32,426 nt of DNA from Candidatus Sumerlaeota bacterium (GCA_016931035.1 JAFGFN010000002.1:1-32426); one strand, 5' to 3'. Positions 24,201 through 31,245 are shown, counted from the first letter of the stretch. Numbers and translations are program-made. Notes: generated by a model from the sequence alone, not told the origin.

Positions 24201-24591
24201 AGTAGGCTGGATCGTTCTTCCAGGGTCCTTCCTTGGGCGGAAAACGACCCTCTCGGCCAGGTGTCTCCTCGTCCTCTTCGTTGCCATTGGCGCCGAGATG
24301 CCAGCGTGTGATGAGACGACACAGACCGGCGTACCCCGTCGCGTCGCGCGCCAGAACCACAAGCGCGGAGCCCGGGGCCGGGGTGGGGAACGACGCGCCG
24401 TAGATGGGCCGCACGCCCGATTCTCGCGCCAGAGTGTGAAACGCCCCCGCCCCGTAGAGCCCGCCGAAGTCGGTGAGCGCGACGGCCGGTGCATCCGCCC
24501 GACGGGCGGCGTCGATCAGCCCGCCCGGGCTGAAAGTCCCCCGCAGGAGAGAGTAGAAGGAAGCACAATGGAGGTGGATGAAGGTGTCCAT
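21253..24591 (-). CDS. dnaE: DNA polymerase III alpha subunit, DnaE family (DnaE2-like features)
   Basis: A C-family replicative/translesion polymerase of 1112 residues. Order: PHP domain (starting FIHLHCASFYSLLRG), palm with the catalytic Asp pair in PPDIDIDL (D392, D394) and third Asp in LLKIDLLG (D543), fingers (GVFQIESPSMRG, VIRPGP, HGIMIYQEDV), helix-hairpin-helix region (KGLKEKTIETLL), and an OB fold (RLVGWLVTSRRVKTSRGSTMKFLSLEDETD, written here across its length). The PHP reads LLRG and TDF where metal-binding DnaE1 proteins have Asp and His, so its exonuclease is probably inactive. This and PPDIDID resemble DnaE2/ImuC, but no imuA/imuB is near, so clade is unsettled. Residues ~872-901 (GAGVPPV...DAHAT) are encoded by an inserted repeat. 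Start ATG 24591 is chosen; GTG 24603 would add four residues. Confidence 0.9.
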   Translation of the reverse strand: MDTFIHLHCASFYSLLRGTFSPGGLIDAARRADAPAVALTDFGGLYGAGAFHTLARESGVRPIYGASFPTPAPGSALVVLARDATGYAGLCRLITRWHLGANGNEEDEETPGREGRFPPKEGPWKNDPAYLADLIRGNQAGVIVLTSDPDILESLRPDMGPESLYVEYFQCDRPSSRRLLRQLVDVASHLGLRGVATNRVHFLSPSDYEVHRTLSAIRTRKTLDTLAEADSVAPTCHFASAEEMQRRFVERPDAVRATHDVAEQCHVDLPVGRNRMPRFEPEDGSTPEEYLRRLCEEAVPRLYAADKRPATRARLDYELDVICPMGYASYFLVVWDVVRFARDRGIPSTGRGSAADSLVSYLLGLTHVDPIAHNLYFERFLNRERSSPPDIDIDLCWRRRDEAVDYVYRRWGADRVAMISTHVTFAGRSCVREVGKAMGLSESEIGRYTRFLPHWGAIDFDKIRAERPESRGLDFEGEPMRSVVPMARRIEGFPWHLGLHPSGIVVSPEPLERWVPLERATKGLVVTQYDMYPIEDLGLLKIDLLGQRSLSVIADVTAQVRQERDPDFGFETTNAEADPGTRDRIAAGRTMGVFQIESPSMRGVLKKVQARDFETVTAASSVIRPGPKDSGMLQSWVRRHLGREPVRFLHPRLEEVLSETHGIMIYQEDVLKVVQAVGGMSLGRADQMRRSMSDKRPERPLASMEREFLDGAVRSGVRIEAAREIWRQMRAFAGYAFCKAHSASYTVLSFRSAYLKEHYPAEFMAAVLANGGGYYDRAAYVSEARRMGLRVLLPSVNRSEKGWTGRDDWVLCGLDQVKGLKEKTIETLLDSRRAKGPFVSFHDALERLGGIEKGEWENLILCGACDGLLLSGAGVPPVKEERGQNAHATLGEEHGRDAHATRPQLLWILDRWFGAGPGRRGAGAVGEQIDLFVEDASRPSSSSHSSHFPAPDLPDFAFERLYDDEVRILEVAIRCHPLERFRAVLPDPARAGLLPASALDTRAGRRARLVGWLVTSRRVKTSRGSTMKFLSLEDETDIYEAVLFDKAYQRYGHLTLTRGPYLVEGRVDDREGHCSLRIDRLELLNAGRAGSFLDVETGWGEPSAAIFPQNRS
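21889..21980. repeat. Dispersed palindromic repeat cluster inside dnaE
   Basis: Three hairpin units in a row on the plus strand: CATGGGC-GTCTC-GCCCATG (21894-21912), GTGGGC-ATTTT-GCCCGC (21930-21946), and CGGGCG-GGA-CGCCCG near 21960-21974. The first two are followed by nearly the same spacer, TGTTCTTCTCC or CGTTCTTCTTT, so the unit is about 35 nt. Read on the minus strand they encode GVPPV, GQNAHAT and GRDAHAT, which I recognise as translations of a widespread intergenic repeat type. The whole block keeps the dnaE frame open. Confidence 0.8.
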
Positions 24592-24632
24592 GACGCCGAA
24601 CACGCAGTCTGTGCCGCCGAGGCGGAAAAGAA

Positions 24633-24646
24633 GTCAAACCTTTGAC
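24633..24646. promoter_or_regulatory. Perfect palindrome upstream of dnaE, candidate operator
   Basis: GTCAAA-CC-TTTGAC is a perfect 6-bp inverted repeat with a 2-nt centre, 42 nt before the dnaE ATG in an AT-rich patch. Position and symmetry suit a repressor site. I cannot match it to a known LexA box with confidence. Confidence 0.4.
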
Positions 24647-24768
24647 AAAACATCGAGTCTCCAGAGCCCCCTATGGACGTGGCGAGGGAGCGTCCATACG
24701 GGGATACACCACTCATAAAACAAGAGATACACCGCATCGCCCTTTTGGCATGGACAGGAGACTCCCAA

Positions 24769-24783
24769 TGGCATCCTCTTTGC
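24769..24783 (+). promoter_or_regulatory. Sigma-54-like promoter element
   Basis: TGGCAT and TTTGC place the required GG (24770-24771) and GC (24782-24783) exactly 10 nt apart, matching TGGCAC-N5-TTGC with one change. It points toward the flagellar genes, but lies over 400 nt before fliL. Confidence 0.4.
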
Positions 24784-25052
24784 GCTCCCACCCGTCACTA
24801 TGAAACGATCACCTGCCACAAACCAATGGATGCTCAGTCTGCTTGTGAACGGCTTTCACCCCTCGAGGGGCAACTCTCCGTCTGAGAGGGTCCGGACGTT
24901 CCGCCATGATCGGCTGAAACGCATGGCGCTGCGTTCGACCTTCGGCGACCTGGACGATTCAGACTACCGCGATCGAGCCAGCCGCTCAAGGAGCGTTTGA
25001 GTATCGCCGGTTCTCGTCTGGCCGCCGCGCGACGGGCTGAGTCAAAGAAGCT

Positions 25053-25079
25053 TAAGCGCTTTTTCCGCGGGGCCGATAA
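25053..25079 (+). promoter_or_regulatory. Sigma-28 (FliA)-type flagellar promoter
   Basis: TAAG (25053-25056), 15 nt, then GCCGATAA (25072-25079). The known flagellar sigma-28 consensus is TAAA-N15-GCCGATAA, so the -10 half is exact and the -35 core has one mismatch at correct spacing. It lies about 137 nt before fliL, oriented with the operon. Confidence 0.65.
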
Positions 25080-25215
25080 CGCTTTATGGAGACGATTCGA
25101 ACACCCGCCGTCCGCAGGGAGCGCTCATGGGTCGGAAAGAGAGCGAAAGAGTCCGGGGCGTCCCTCGTGCGGTGGATTGGATGTTTGACTTCCATGGAAG
25201 CGAGGTGACATAATC

Positions 25216-25827
25216 GTGGCAGACGACAAGGGCCAGACGGGAGCCGCCGGCGGGGGAGATGCCGCCCCGTCGTCGGGTTCTTCTTCGATGAAACGCATTC
25301 TATTCATTCTGATCGGCTTGGTGCTTGTGTGCGGGGCGGGAGCGGGAGGCTTCCTGGCATCGAGGATGTTGACGCCGCAAAAGGAGGCGAGCGCGACCGG
25401 CGACGAGACCGTGGATCGCCTAATCGAGGATGCCGAAAAGGGCGGTTCCCACGCCAAGCCCGAAGATTCCGCGAAACCCGAAGGCAAGGAGAAGGAAGGC
25501 CGCGGCGAGGAAAGCAAAACCGAGGGTTCGCTCAGCTTCGCCCTCCAACCGATCGGGACGAACCTCAACGAGGACAGCGTCCGAAGAGCCGTTCAGGTCG
25601 CCTTTGTCCTGCAAGCGAGCGACGAAGCGGCGCTCGAGGAGATCAAGGAGAACGAGCCCCGCATCCGCAGCGCCATCATCATTCTGCTGGGAAGCAAGAC
25701 GGTGGCCGAACTGCGCCTTGTCGACGGCAAGGAGCTCCTGGCCGAAGAAGTCAAGGCCCGCGCCAACCAGATTGTGGGACAAGGCAAGATCAAGGAAGTC
25801 CTGTACGAAGGTTTCGTGCTCCAGTGA
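25216..25827 (+). CDS. fliL: Flagellar basal body-associated protein FliL
   Basis: A 203-residue single-pass inner-membrane protein near the stator and C ring that supports motor torque. A short cytoplasmic N-terminus rich in Gly/Ser is followed by one helix (residues ~26-48, RILFILIGLVLVCGAGAGGF). A long charged Lys/Glu linker (~55-105) comes next, then the conserved FliL domain: SFALQPIGTNLNEDSVRRAV, ENEPRIRSAIIILLGSKTVAEL and a C-terminal EVLYEGFVLQ, the usual FliL ending. The GTG at 25216 has a strong GAGGTGA site 7 nt upstream. It is the first gene of the flagellar cluster; the linker is longer than in many homologues. Confidence 0.92.
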   Translation: MADDKGQTGAAGGGDAAPSSGSSSMKRILFILIGLVLVCGAGAGGFLASRMLTPQKEASATGDETVDRLIEDAEKGGSHAKPEDSAKPEGKEKEGRGEESKTEGSLSFALQPIGTNLNEDSVRRAVQVAFVLQASDEAALEEIKENEPRIRSAIIILLGSKTVAELRLVDGKELLAEEVKARANQIVGQGKIKEVLYEGFVLQ

Positions 25828-25878
25828 ATCCGGGTTCGCGGGCAACCCGCTCTGGGATTGAGAGGAGAGGTTTCAAAG

Positions 25879-26880
25879 ATGGGAGAGGTCCTTTCCCAAG
25901 ACGAAGTCGATGCCCTGCTGTCCGGATTGACGGGCGGCGAGATTCCGGTCGGAGCCGAGGCGCCGTCGGACGACAGGAGATACACGCTTTTCGATTTCAT
26001 GAATCAGGATCGAATCGTGCGAGGCCGCCTGCCCACGCTCGAGATGGTCCACGAGCGTTTCTCGCGGCTGTTCAGACAATCGATCAGTTCCGCGATGCAG
26101 CGCATTATCGACGTGAACATGGTGAGCGCCGAGATGACCAAGTTCGGCGAGTTCATCCGTTCGCAGCCGATTCCGTCGAGTTTCCATGTCCTGCGGATCG
26201 AACCCCTCAAGGGCACCCTTCTCCTCTCGCTCGATGGGAAACTGATTTTCACGATGGTCAACGTCTTCTTCGGCGGCCGGGGAGCCTCCTTTTTCAAGCA
26301 GGAGGGACGCGACTTCACCGCGATCGAGAACCGCCTGATCCGCAGTTTCATCGAGGTGCTGTTGAAGGACTACAATTCGGCGTGGCAGCCGGTTCAGAAA
26401 CTCAACATCACCCACATGCGCAGCGAAGTGAATCCTCAGTTCGTGTCGATCGTTCCTCCGAGCGACGCCGTCTGGGTCGTCGAGATCGAGATGAGCTTCG
26501 AGGACGTCGCCGAGCGATTCCATTTCTGCCTCCCCTACTCGTCTCTCGAACCGATGAAGGAAAAACTCAAGGCCCGCTACCAGAGCGAGAGCATGGAGAG
26601 CGAGAATACCTGGGCCGATCGAATCGCCAAGAACCTTCACGACATACCCATCGAGGTGTCCGCGCGGTTGGGCACGGCGGAGCTCACGGGTCGTCAGATC
26701 CTCAATCTGCGCGTGGGCGACGTGATCCAGCTCGACGAACGGTGCGACGCGCCTCTGGCGATCTTCCTCGAAGGCGTACTGAAACTCGAGGGGGCCGCCG
26801 GTTCCTTGAAAGGCTACAAGGCAGTGCGAATCCGAAACCGGACGGACAGGGAAAGAGGACGACGATGGCTGACGAAATGA
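25879..26880 (+). CDS. fliM: Flagellar motor switch protein FliM
   Basis: A 333-residue C-ring switch protein. The N-terminal LSQDEVDALLSGL (residues ~5-17) is the CheY-phosphate-binding segment, implying chemotactic switching. The middle domain has LFDFMNQDRIVRGRLPTLEMVHERF and NVFFGGRGA, which corresponds to the GGxG region contacting FliG. The C-terminal SpoA-type domain (from about IPIEVSARLG to KGYKAVRI) pairs with FliN. ATG 25879 is preferred to an in-frame ATG 7 codons upstream because AGAGGAGAGG lies 8 nt before it. It overlaps fliN by 16 nt. Confidence 0.96.
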   Translation: MGEVLSQDEVDALLSGLTGGEIPVGAEAPSDDRRYTLFDFMNQDRIVRGRLPTLEMVHERFSRLFRQSISSAMQRIIDVNMVSAEMTKFGEFIRSQPIPSSFHVLRIEPLKGTLLLSLDGKLIFTMVNVFFGGRGASFFKQEGRDFTAIENRLIRSFIEVLLKDYNSAWQPVQKLNITHMRSEVNPQFVSIVPPSDAVWVVEIEMSFEDVAERFHFCLPYSSLEPMKEKLKARYQSESMESENTWADRIAKNLHDIPIEVSARLGTAELTGRQILNLRVGDVIQLDERCDAPLAIFLEGVLKLEGAAGSLKGYKAVRIRNRTDRERGRRWLTK

Positions 26881-27317
26881 AACCGGGCAACGCGGCCGGG
26901 GTCCCTGAAGGCGCAAAGGAGGAGGTCTCCTGGGAGGCCGCGTTCAACGAAGTCGCCTCCGTAGGGGGGGCAAAAGCGATGGGCAAACCCGCGAGTGGCG
27001 CCGGCTTGAGCCTCGAGAAGTCCGCCTCCGGCGTCGAAGGCGCCGGGCGCGAAGGACCTCTCGACATCAACTTCCTCCTGGATATCCCGCTCAACGTGAC
27101 GGTCGAGATCGGTCGAACGCGGATGGTCGTCAACGACCTTCTCCAGCTCGGCCAAGGCTCGGTGATTCCTCTCGACAAGCTCGTCGGCGAGCCGTTCGAG
27201 GTGCTCGTCAACCAGAAGTTGATGGCCCGAGGCGAAATCGTCGTCGTCAACGAGAAGTTCGGAGTTCGCTTGACCGACGTCATCGATCCCAAAGAACGCA
27301 TTCAACAACTGGGCTAG
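26865..27317 (+). CDS. fliN: Flagellar motor switch protein FliN
   Basis: A 150-residue C-ring protein. The N-terminal ~65 residues are low-complexity and variable. The C-terminal SpoA/FliN domain is complete: LDIPLNVTVEIGRTRMVVND, LGQGSVIPLDKLVGEPFEVL, NQKLMARGEIVVVNEKFGVR and TDVIDPKERI. The start codon lies inside the end of fliM and AGAGGA precedes it, which suggests translational coupling. Confidence 0.96.
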   Translation: MADEMKPGNAAGVPEGAKEEVSWEAAFNEVASVGGAKAMGKPASGAGLSLEKSASGVEGAGREGPLDINFLLDIPLNVTVEIGRTRMVVNDLLQLGQGSVIPLDKLVGEPFEVLVNQKLMARGEIVVVNEKFGVRLTDVIDPKERIQQLG

Positions 27318-27372
27318 AGCGGTCGCCGTCTGGCGCGGTCGGCCGCCGAATCCACAGGAGCGACTTCGTCCG

Positions 27373-27936
27373 GTGGACACATCTTCCCGCTCTTTCCTTC
27401 CTCCTTCTCTCGCGTCCAGACCGGCGCTGACGGTCCTGATGACGCTTCTGCTCCTGGCGTCGGGAAGTCCGTTCTCTCGGGCGCAGGCCCCACAGATGGG
27501 GGTGAGCGACCGCGACATTCAATCGCTCCAAACCGATGCGGGGGGGACCGACAACACTGAAGAGGAACAGCCCGACGCGTTCGCCTCGCTCGTGCGGATG
27601 CTTGGCGCGTTGGCGGCCGTCCTGGTTCTGATCGCCTTGTGCGCCTACCTGGCCAAACGCTTCTTGCCGCGGACGGTCCTGGGAAGCGCCGCCCGCTCCG
27701 ACGCCATTCGCATCGTGGCCACGCGAATGCTCGGCGGCAGACGCAGCCTCGTGCTTGTCCGAGTCCGCGGTCAGACTCTCCTTCTCGGCGTGACCCCCCA
27801 ATCGATCGCGTGCCTCACCGAGATTCACGACATGGAGGGGGAGTGGGCGCAGCCTCCGGAGCAGGAGTCCTCGCCCAAGACCTCGCCCTTCAGCCGCCAA
27901 TTGGGCCGAATCGTCAACGAGACCGTCGACGACTGA
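27373..27936 (+). CDS. fliO: Flagellar biosynthetic protein FliO
   Basis: A 187-residue membrane protein helping assemble the FliP core of the flagellar export gate. It has an N-terminal hydrophobic segment resembling a signal peptide (PALTVLMTLLLLASG, ~17-31), an acidic periplasmic stretch, a transmembrane helix (~75-93, MLGALAAVLVLIALCAYLA), and the conserved FliO cytoplasmic part (AIRIVATRMLGGRRSLVLVRVRGQTLLLGVTPQSI). Identity rests on this last segment and on its place between fliN and fliP. The GTG start at 27373 has AGGAG 12 nt upstream, a long spacing, so the exact start is uncertain. Confidence 0.88.
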   Translation: MDTSSRSFLPPSLASRPALTVLMTLLLLASGSPFSRAQAPQMGVSDRDIQSLQTDAGGTDNTEEEQPDAFASLVRMLGALAAVLVLIALCAYLAKRFLPRTVLGSAARSDAIRIVATRMLGGRRSLVLVRVRGQTLLLGVTPQSIACLTEIHDMEGEWAQPPEQESSPKTSPFSRQLGRIVNETVDD

Positions 27937-28182
27937 TCCGATAGAGGATCGACGAGCCAGAATCGAGGTCCGGGAACCCGCCGTCGCAGGTCCCCATTCT
28001 GGAACCTCGAGATTCCTGTCCCCAATCCCCAATCCCCAATCCCCAATCCGCAATCCGCAATCCGCAATCCGAAGATGGGTACGATTCTTGTAACGATCCG
28101 TCATCGGAACGTGAAGCGTTTGTTTTTTGGCGCTTTTCGCGCGACCGGTCTCGGCGGCCGGATCGCGCCGAGGAAACGGCCG
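27937..28182. other. Repeat-bearing gap between fliO and fliP
   Basis: 246 nt inside an otherwise tight operon. It holds an inverted repeat CCAGAAT (27957-27963) / ATTCTGG (27996-28002), a partly overlapping pair of GAATC-GAGGT (27960-27969) and ACCTC-GA-GATTC (28004-28015), and then the 7-bp tandem array at 28020-28068. The fliP ribosome-binding site lies just before 28183. It looks like a small inserted element. Confidence 0.6.
28020..28068. repeat. 7-bp tandem repeat, seven copies
   Basis: Four copies of CCCCAAT followed by three of CCGCAAT, without interruption, plus a partial end. I recognise this as similar to arrays seen in intergenic regions of some Planctomycetes and candidate-phylum genomes. 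The copies fall into two variants, as expected from expansion of two founders. Confidence 0.9.
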
Positions 28183-28986
28183 ATGCAATCCAGAGCGGAA
28201 AAACTTGCCGGGAGAGTTCTCCTTCTCGTTCTCTTCCTTCTCCTGCCGGTCCTCACGGCAGAGGCACAGCCCTTCGTTCCTTCGCCACCGCCCTCGCCTG
28301 TATCTCCCCTGGGACAAGGCCTGCTGACGCCGGGCGGCATCGCCGGCCTGGCCAGTCCCGGCCAGGTTTCCGTCGGGCTTCAGATTCTCGCTCTGCTCAC
28401 CATCCTCAGCCTCGCCCCGGCCATCCTGATGATGCTGACAAGCTTCGTCCGGATCGTGGTCGTGCTGGGGTTTGTCCGCCGCGCGATGGGGACCCAGGAG
28501 GTTCCTCCAAACCAGGTGATCCTCGGCTTGGCGCTGTTTCTGACGTTCTTCGTCATGGCGCCGACGTTCGAGCGGGTAAACAGCGAGGCGCTGCAACCTT
28601 ACCTCGCCGGGCAGCTCACCCCACGCGAGGCCTACGACGCCACGATGCACCCCGTTCGCGAGTTCCTGTTCGCCCACTGCCGCAAGACCGATTTGGCTCT
28701 CTTTGTCCGTCTGGGCCATGTCGACAAGCCGCGCGGCAAGGACGATATTCCTTCGCACGTTCTCATACCGGCGTTTCTGATCAGCGAGCTCAAGACGGCG
28801 TTCACCATCGGCTTTCTGATCTACGTCCCGTTTCTCATCATCGACATGGTCATTGCGAGCATTCTTCTGTCGATGGGCATGATGATGCTGCCCCCGATCA
28901 TCATCTCGCTCCCCTTCAAGGTCCTCCTGTTCGTTCTCGTGGACGGGTGGAACCTGGTTGTCGGATCGCTCATGAGGAGTTTCTGA
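28183..28986 (+). CDS. fliP: Flagellar type III export gate protein FliP
   Basis: A 267-residue core subunit of the FliPQR export channel. A cleavable signal peptide (to about AEAQP, residue ~30) precedes the mature protein, as usual for FliP. Conserved parts: [58 protein letters not shown], then [23 protein letters not shown] and the last helix pair ending [16 protein letters not shown]. The ATG at 28183 has GAGGAAA about 6 nt upstream; the open frame starts earlier, inside the repeat region, but that part is not FliP-like. The stop is 1 nt from fliQ. Confidence 0.97.
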   Translation: MQSRAEKLAGRVLLLVLFLLLPVLTAEAQPFVPSPPPSPVSPLGQGLLTPGGIAGLASPGQVSVGLQILALLTILSLAPAILMMLTSFVRIVVVLGFVRRAMGTQEVPPNQVILGLALFLTFFVMAPTFERVNSEALQPYLAGQLTPREAYDATMHPVREFLFAHCRKTDLALFVRLGHVDKPRGKDDIPSHVLIPAFLISELKTAFTIGFLIYVPFLIIDMVIASILLSMGMMMLPPIIISLPFKVLLFVLVDGWNLVVGSLMRSF

Positions 28987-28987
28987 G

Positions 28988-29257
28988 ATGGACGCCCAAG
29001 TCGTCGTCGACATCATGCAGGACTCGTTTCAGGTGGCGCTCTTCCTCGCCCTGCCCGCGCTTTTGGCCGCGTTGACCGTCGGCGTCCTGGTCTCCGTCTT
29101 TCAGTCGGTCACCTCGATTCAGGAACAAACGCTCGTTTTCGTCCCGAAGATGCTGGCGGTGATGCTCGTGCTCATCGCCTCCTTCTCGTGGATGCTCCAC
29201 ATGGTGATCGGCTTCACCCGACGCCTTCTGGAGAGCATTCCGCAGTATCTTCAATAG
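28988..29257 (+). CDS. fliQ: Flagellar export gate protein FliQ
   Basis: An 89-residue protein with two long hydrophobic helices (~16-40 and ~50-75) separated by the conserved SVFQSVTSIQEQTLVFVPK loop, the FliQ signature. It follows fliP after 1 nt and has GAGG in the end of fliP as its ribosome-binding site, so it is likely coupled. Confidence 0.97.
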   Translation: MDAQVVVDIMQDSFQVALFLALPALLAALTVGVLVSVFQSVTSIQEQTLVFVPKMLAVMLVLIASFSWMLHMVIGFTRRLLESIPQYLQ

Positions 29258-29268
29258 CGACCGGCGCC

Positions 29269-30045
29269 ATGATCCAGATCCCGCTCCTACCCATCCTCGC
29301 CTATATCCTGGTTTTCATGCGGGTGCTCTTCTTCGTCGCTTTCCTGCCCGTGTTCGGCGAATTGTTCGTGCCCGTCCGCGTGCGCGTCCTGCTGGCGGCG
29401 GCAATCGCGCTGGTTTTCGCCCCGGTCGCGGCCGTCGACGTCCGCGTGTTTCCGGAGAGTCTCGCCGGAATGATGGCCTTGATGCTTCCCGAGGTGGCGC
29501 TGGGCATGGCGTTCGGACTGATCGGACGACTGGCGTTTGCCGCCGTGCAGTTCGGGGGTCAGGTCATCGGCGAGCAGATCGGATTCGGCATGGCCAACTT
29601 GGTCGACCCTTCTCAAATGCGCGAGGTGCCGATCGTCGCCGAGATGCTCTATGTCGTGTCGCTTCTTGTGTTCTTTTCGTCTAACGCGCACCACGCGTTC
29701 TTCGCCGCGCTGGCGCGCTCGTTCGAGCTCGCGCCGCCCGGTTTCGTCCGATGGAGTTCCGACCTGACGTTGTTTCTGTCCGTCAAGACGGGACAGATGT
29801 TCGTGATCGGCGTGCAGATGAGTCTACCGATCGTCGCCGCGATTTTCGCCTCGAACGTCGCGATGGGGATGGTGGCCAAGGGCGTTCCGCAACTCAACGT
29901 CTTCATCGAGAGCTTTCCCGTCCGCATCATCCTCGGTCTCATCCTCCTCACTCTTGCGGCCGGGTTCCTGGTGCGCATCATGACCCAGGGCTTCGACACT
30001 CTGAGCCGAGATCTCGGCGAGATTCTTCGGATGATGGGAGTCTGA
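29269..30045 (+). CDS. fliR: Flagellar export gate protein FliR
   Basis: A 258-residue polytopic membrane protein that completes the FliPQR channel. Conserved features: FMRVLFFVAFLPVFGE near the N-terminus, VRVRVLLAAAIAL, LPEVALGMAFGLIGRLAFAAVQFGGQVIGEQIGFGMANLVDP, and KGVPQLNVFIESFPVRIILGLILL. These are described by position: ~17-32, ~37-49, ~74-115 and ~207-231. ATG 29269 lies 11 nt after the fliQ stop without a clear Shine-Dalgarno, so coupling to fliQ is probable. Stop is 3 nt from flhB. Confidence 0.96.
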   Translation: MIQIPLLPILAYILVFMRVLFFVAFLPVFGELFVPVRVRVLLAAAIALVFAPVAAVDVRVFPESLAGMMALMLPEVALGMAFGLIGRLAFAAVQFGGQVIGEQIGFGMANLVDPSQMREVPIVAEMLYVVSLLVFFSSNAHHAFFAALARSFELAPPGFVRWSSDLTLFLSVKTGQMFVIGVQMSLPIVAAIFASNVAMGMVAKGVPQLNVFIESFPVRIILGLILLTLAAGFLVRIMTQGFDTLSRDLGEILRMMGV

Positions 30046-30048
30046 CCG

Positions 30049-31164
30049 ATGCCGCCCGCTGGAGGAGAAGACTCCGCCCAAGAGAAAACGCTCGATCCGA
30101 CTCAGAGGAAGCTCGACGAGGCCCAGGACCGCGGCGAGTTTGCGCGCAGTCGCGAAATCACCACCGTGGCGGTCTTCTTCGTCGCCCTGTGCTTCCTCGC
30201 CCTAGGGCGGGAATACATGACCGGGCGAATCCTGCGCACCGGAGCGTTCTTTCTGAGTTTCGATCGATTCATCGATCTGTCGGTCGGCACGACGCCCGAA
30301 TTCTTCTTCTTGGTGCTTCGCCACACGCTGCCTCTCGTTCTGCCTATTCTCCTCCTTGTGTTTTTCGCCGCCATCGGCGCCGAAACGGCCCAGATCGGCA
30401 TTCGCTTCGTCAAGGACCCGTTCGAGCCCAAATGGAACCGTCTGAACCCGGCTGTCGGCTTCAAGCGCATGTTCAGCCTCCGCCAGTTCGTCGAAGGTCT
30501 CAAGTCGATTATCAAGATCTCGATCTTCGTCTATGTGTCCTACCTCACCATCGCGGGCGCAATGCCCGAGATCCTGAAACTCCCGCTCAACACGCCCGCC
30601 CAGGGCGCGCATCTCATGCTCTCGATCGGGCTGCGCCTCGGTTTCCGCTCGTGCCTGGTTCTCGTGTTCTTCGCGGGGTTCGACTACTGGTTCCAGCGAT
30701 GGAGCTACCGCAAGGGGCTGCGAATGACCCATCAGGAACTCAAGGACGAGATCAAGGAGCGCGAAGGCGATCCGGTTCTCAAGGCGCGGATCCGGAGCAT
30801 CCAGATGGAAATCGCCCGCAAACGCATGATGACCGCCGTTCCCGATTCCGACGTGGTGGTGGTCAACCCGACGCGCTACGCCGTCGCTCTCAGCTACGAT
30901 CCGGAAAAGAACAGCGCTCCGGTCGTCGTGGCCAAGGGACAGAACTTCATCGCGGCGCGAATCCGCGAGATCGCCCTGCGCGAGGGCGTTCCGGTGGTCG
31001 AGAACGCTCCCCTGGCCCGCGCGCTGTACAGGAAGGCGCCTGTCGGCTCGACGATTCCCGCCGAGCTGTTCAAGGCCGTCGCGCAGATCCTCGCCTCGAT
31101 CTGGAAGCTGGCGCAGCGTCGGGGCCGCGCTTGGACCGGCGACAACGTTCGCCGCGCGGCTTGA
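30049..31164 (+). CDS. flhB: Flagellar export switch protein FlhB, NPTR variant
   Basis: A 371-residue export-switch protein: a basic, Glu-rich N-terminus (EKTLDPTQRKLDEAQDRGEF), four transmembrane helices (~38-60, ~85-110, ~153-172, ~195-212), and a cytoplasmic domain with MTHQELKDEIKEREGDP and VVVVNPTRYAVAL. In the family the NPTH motif self-cleaves between Asn and Pro to switch export from hook to filament. Here it reads N273-P274-T275-R276 (AAC CCG ACG CGC). The second half (APVVVAKGQNFIAARIREIA, NAPLARALYRKAPVG) is otherwise normal. Asn and Pro remain, so cleavage may be slow rather than absent. Last flagellar gene in the run; flhA is not in the window. Confidence 0.96.
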   Translation: MPPAGGEDSAQEKTLDPTQRKLDEAQDRGEFARSREITTVAVFFVALCFLALGREYMTGRILRTGAFFLSFDRFIDLSVGTTPEFFFLVLRHTLPLVLPILLLVFFAAIGAETAQIGIRFVKDPFEPKWNRLNPAVGFKRMFSLRQFVEGLKSIIKISIFVYVSYLTIAGAMPEILKLPLNTPAQGAHLMLSIGLRLGFRSCLVLVFFAGFDYWFQRWSYRKGLRMTHQELKDEIKEREGDPVLKARIRSIQMEIARKRMMTAVPDSDVVVVNPTRYAVALSYDPEKNSAPVVVAKGQNFIAARIREIALREGVPVVENAPLARALYRKAPVGSTIPAELFKAVAQILASIWKLAQRRGRAWTGDNVRRAA

Positions 31165-31245
31165 GGCGGCGCGGCGGCCGACCCTGGGGTCCCCGCGCCC
31201 CTCTAACCTGTTGCCTTGGCGTTCGCCGTGGTTTAGGATGCGCCC

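Larger units (their letters stand above)
24592..25215. other. Divergent intergenic region between dnaE and the flagellar operon
   Basis: About 620 nt without a supported protein gene. It holds a 14-nt palindrome near dnaE, a sigma-54-like element (24769-24783), two GC hairpins without U-tracts (CCCC-TCGA-GGGG at 24859-24870 and CTCTC-CGTCT-GAGAG at 24874-24888), and a sigma-28-like promoter (25053-25079). Two short plus-strand frames (24800-25000 and a TTG-started one at 24997-25188) are open, but neither has recognisable content. I saw no tRNA or known riboswitch. Confidence 0.6.

Noticed and set aside
24800..25188. Small genes between dnaE and fliL
   Set aside because: Two short frames are open, but they have weak or no ribosome-binding sites, basic low-information sequence, and one spans the sigma-28 promoter.
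28020..28068. CRISPR array
   Set aside because: The units are 7 bp and contiguous, with no spacers.
31165..31245. Terminator after flhB
   Set aside because: The region is GC-rich with short complementary runs but no clear stem followed by T residues.
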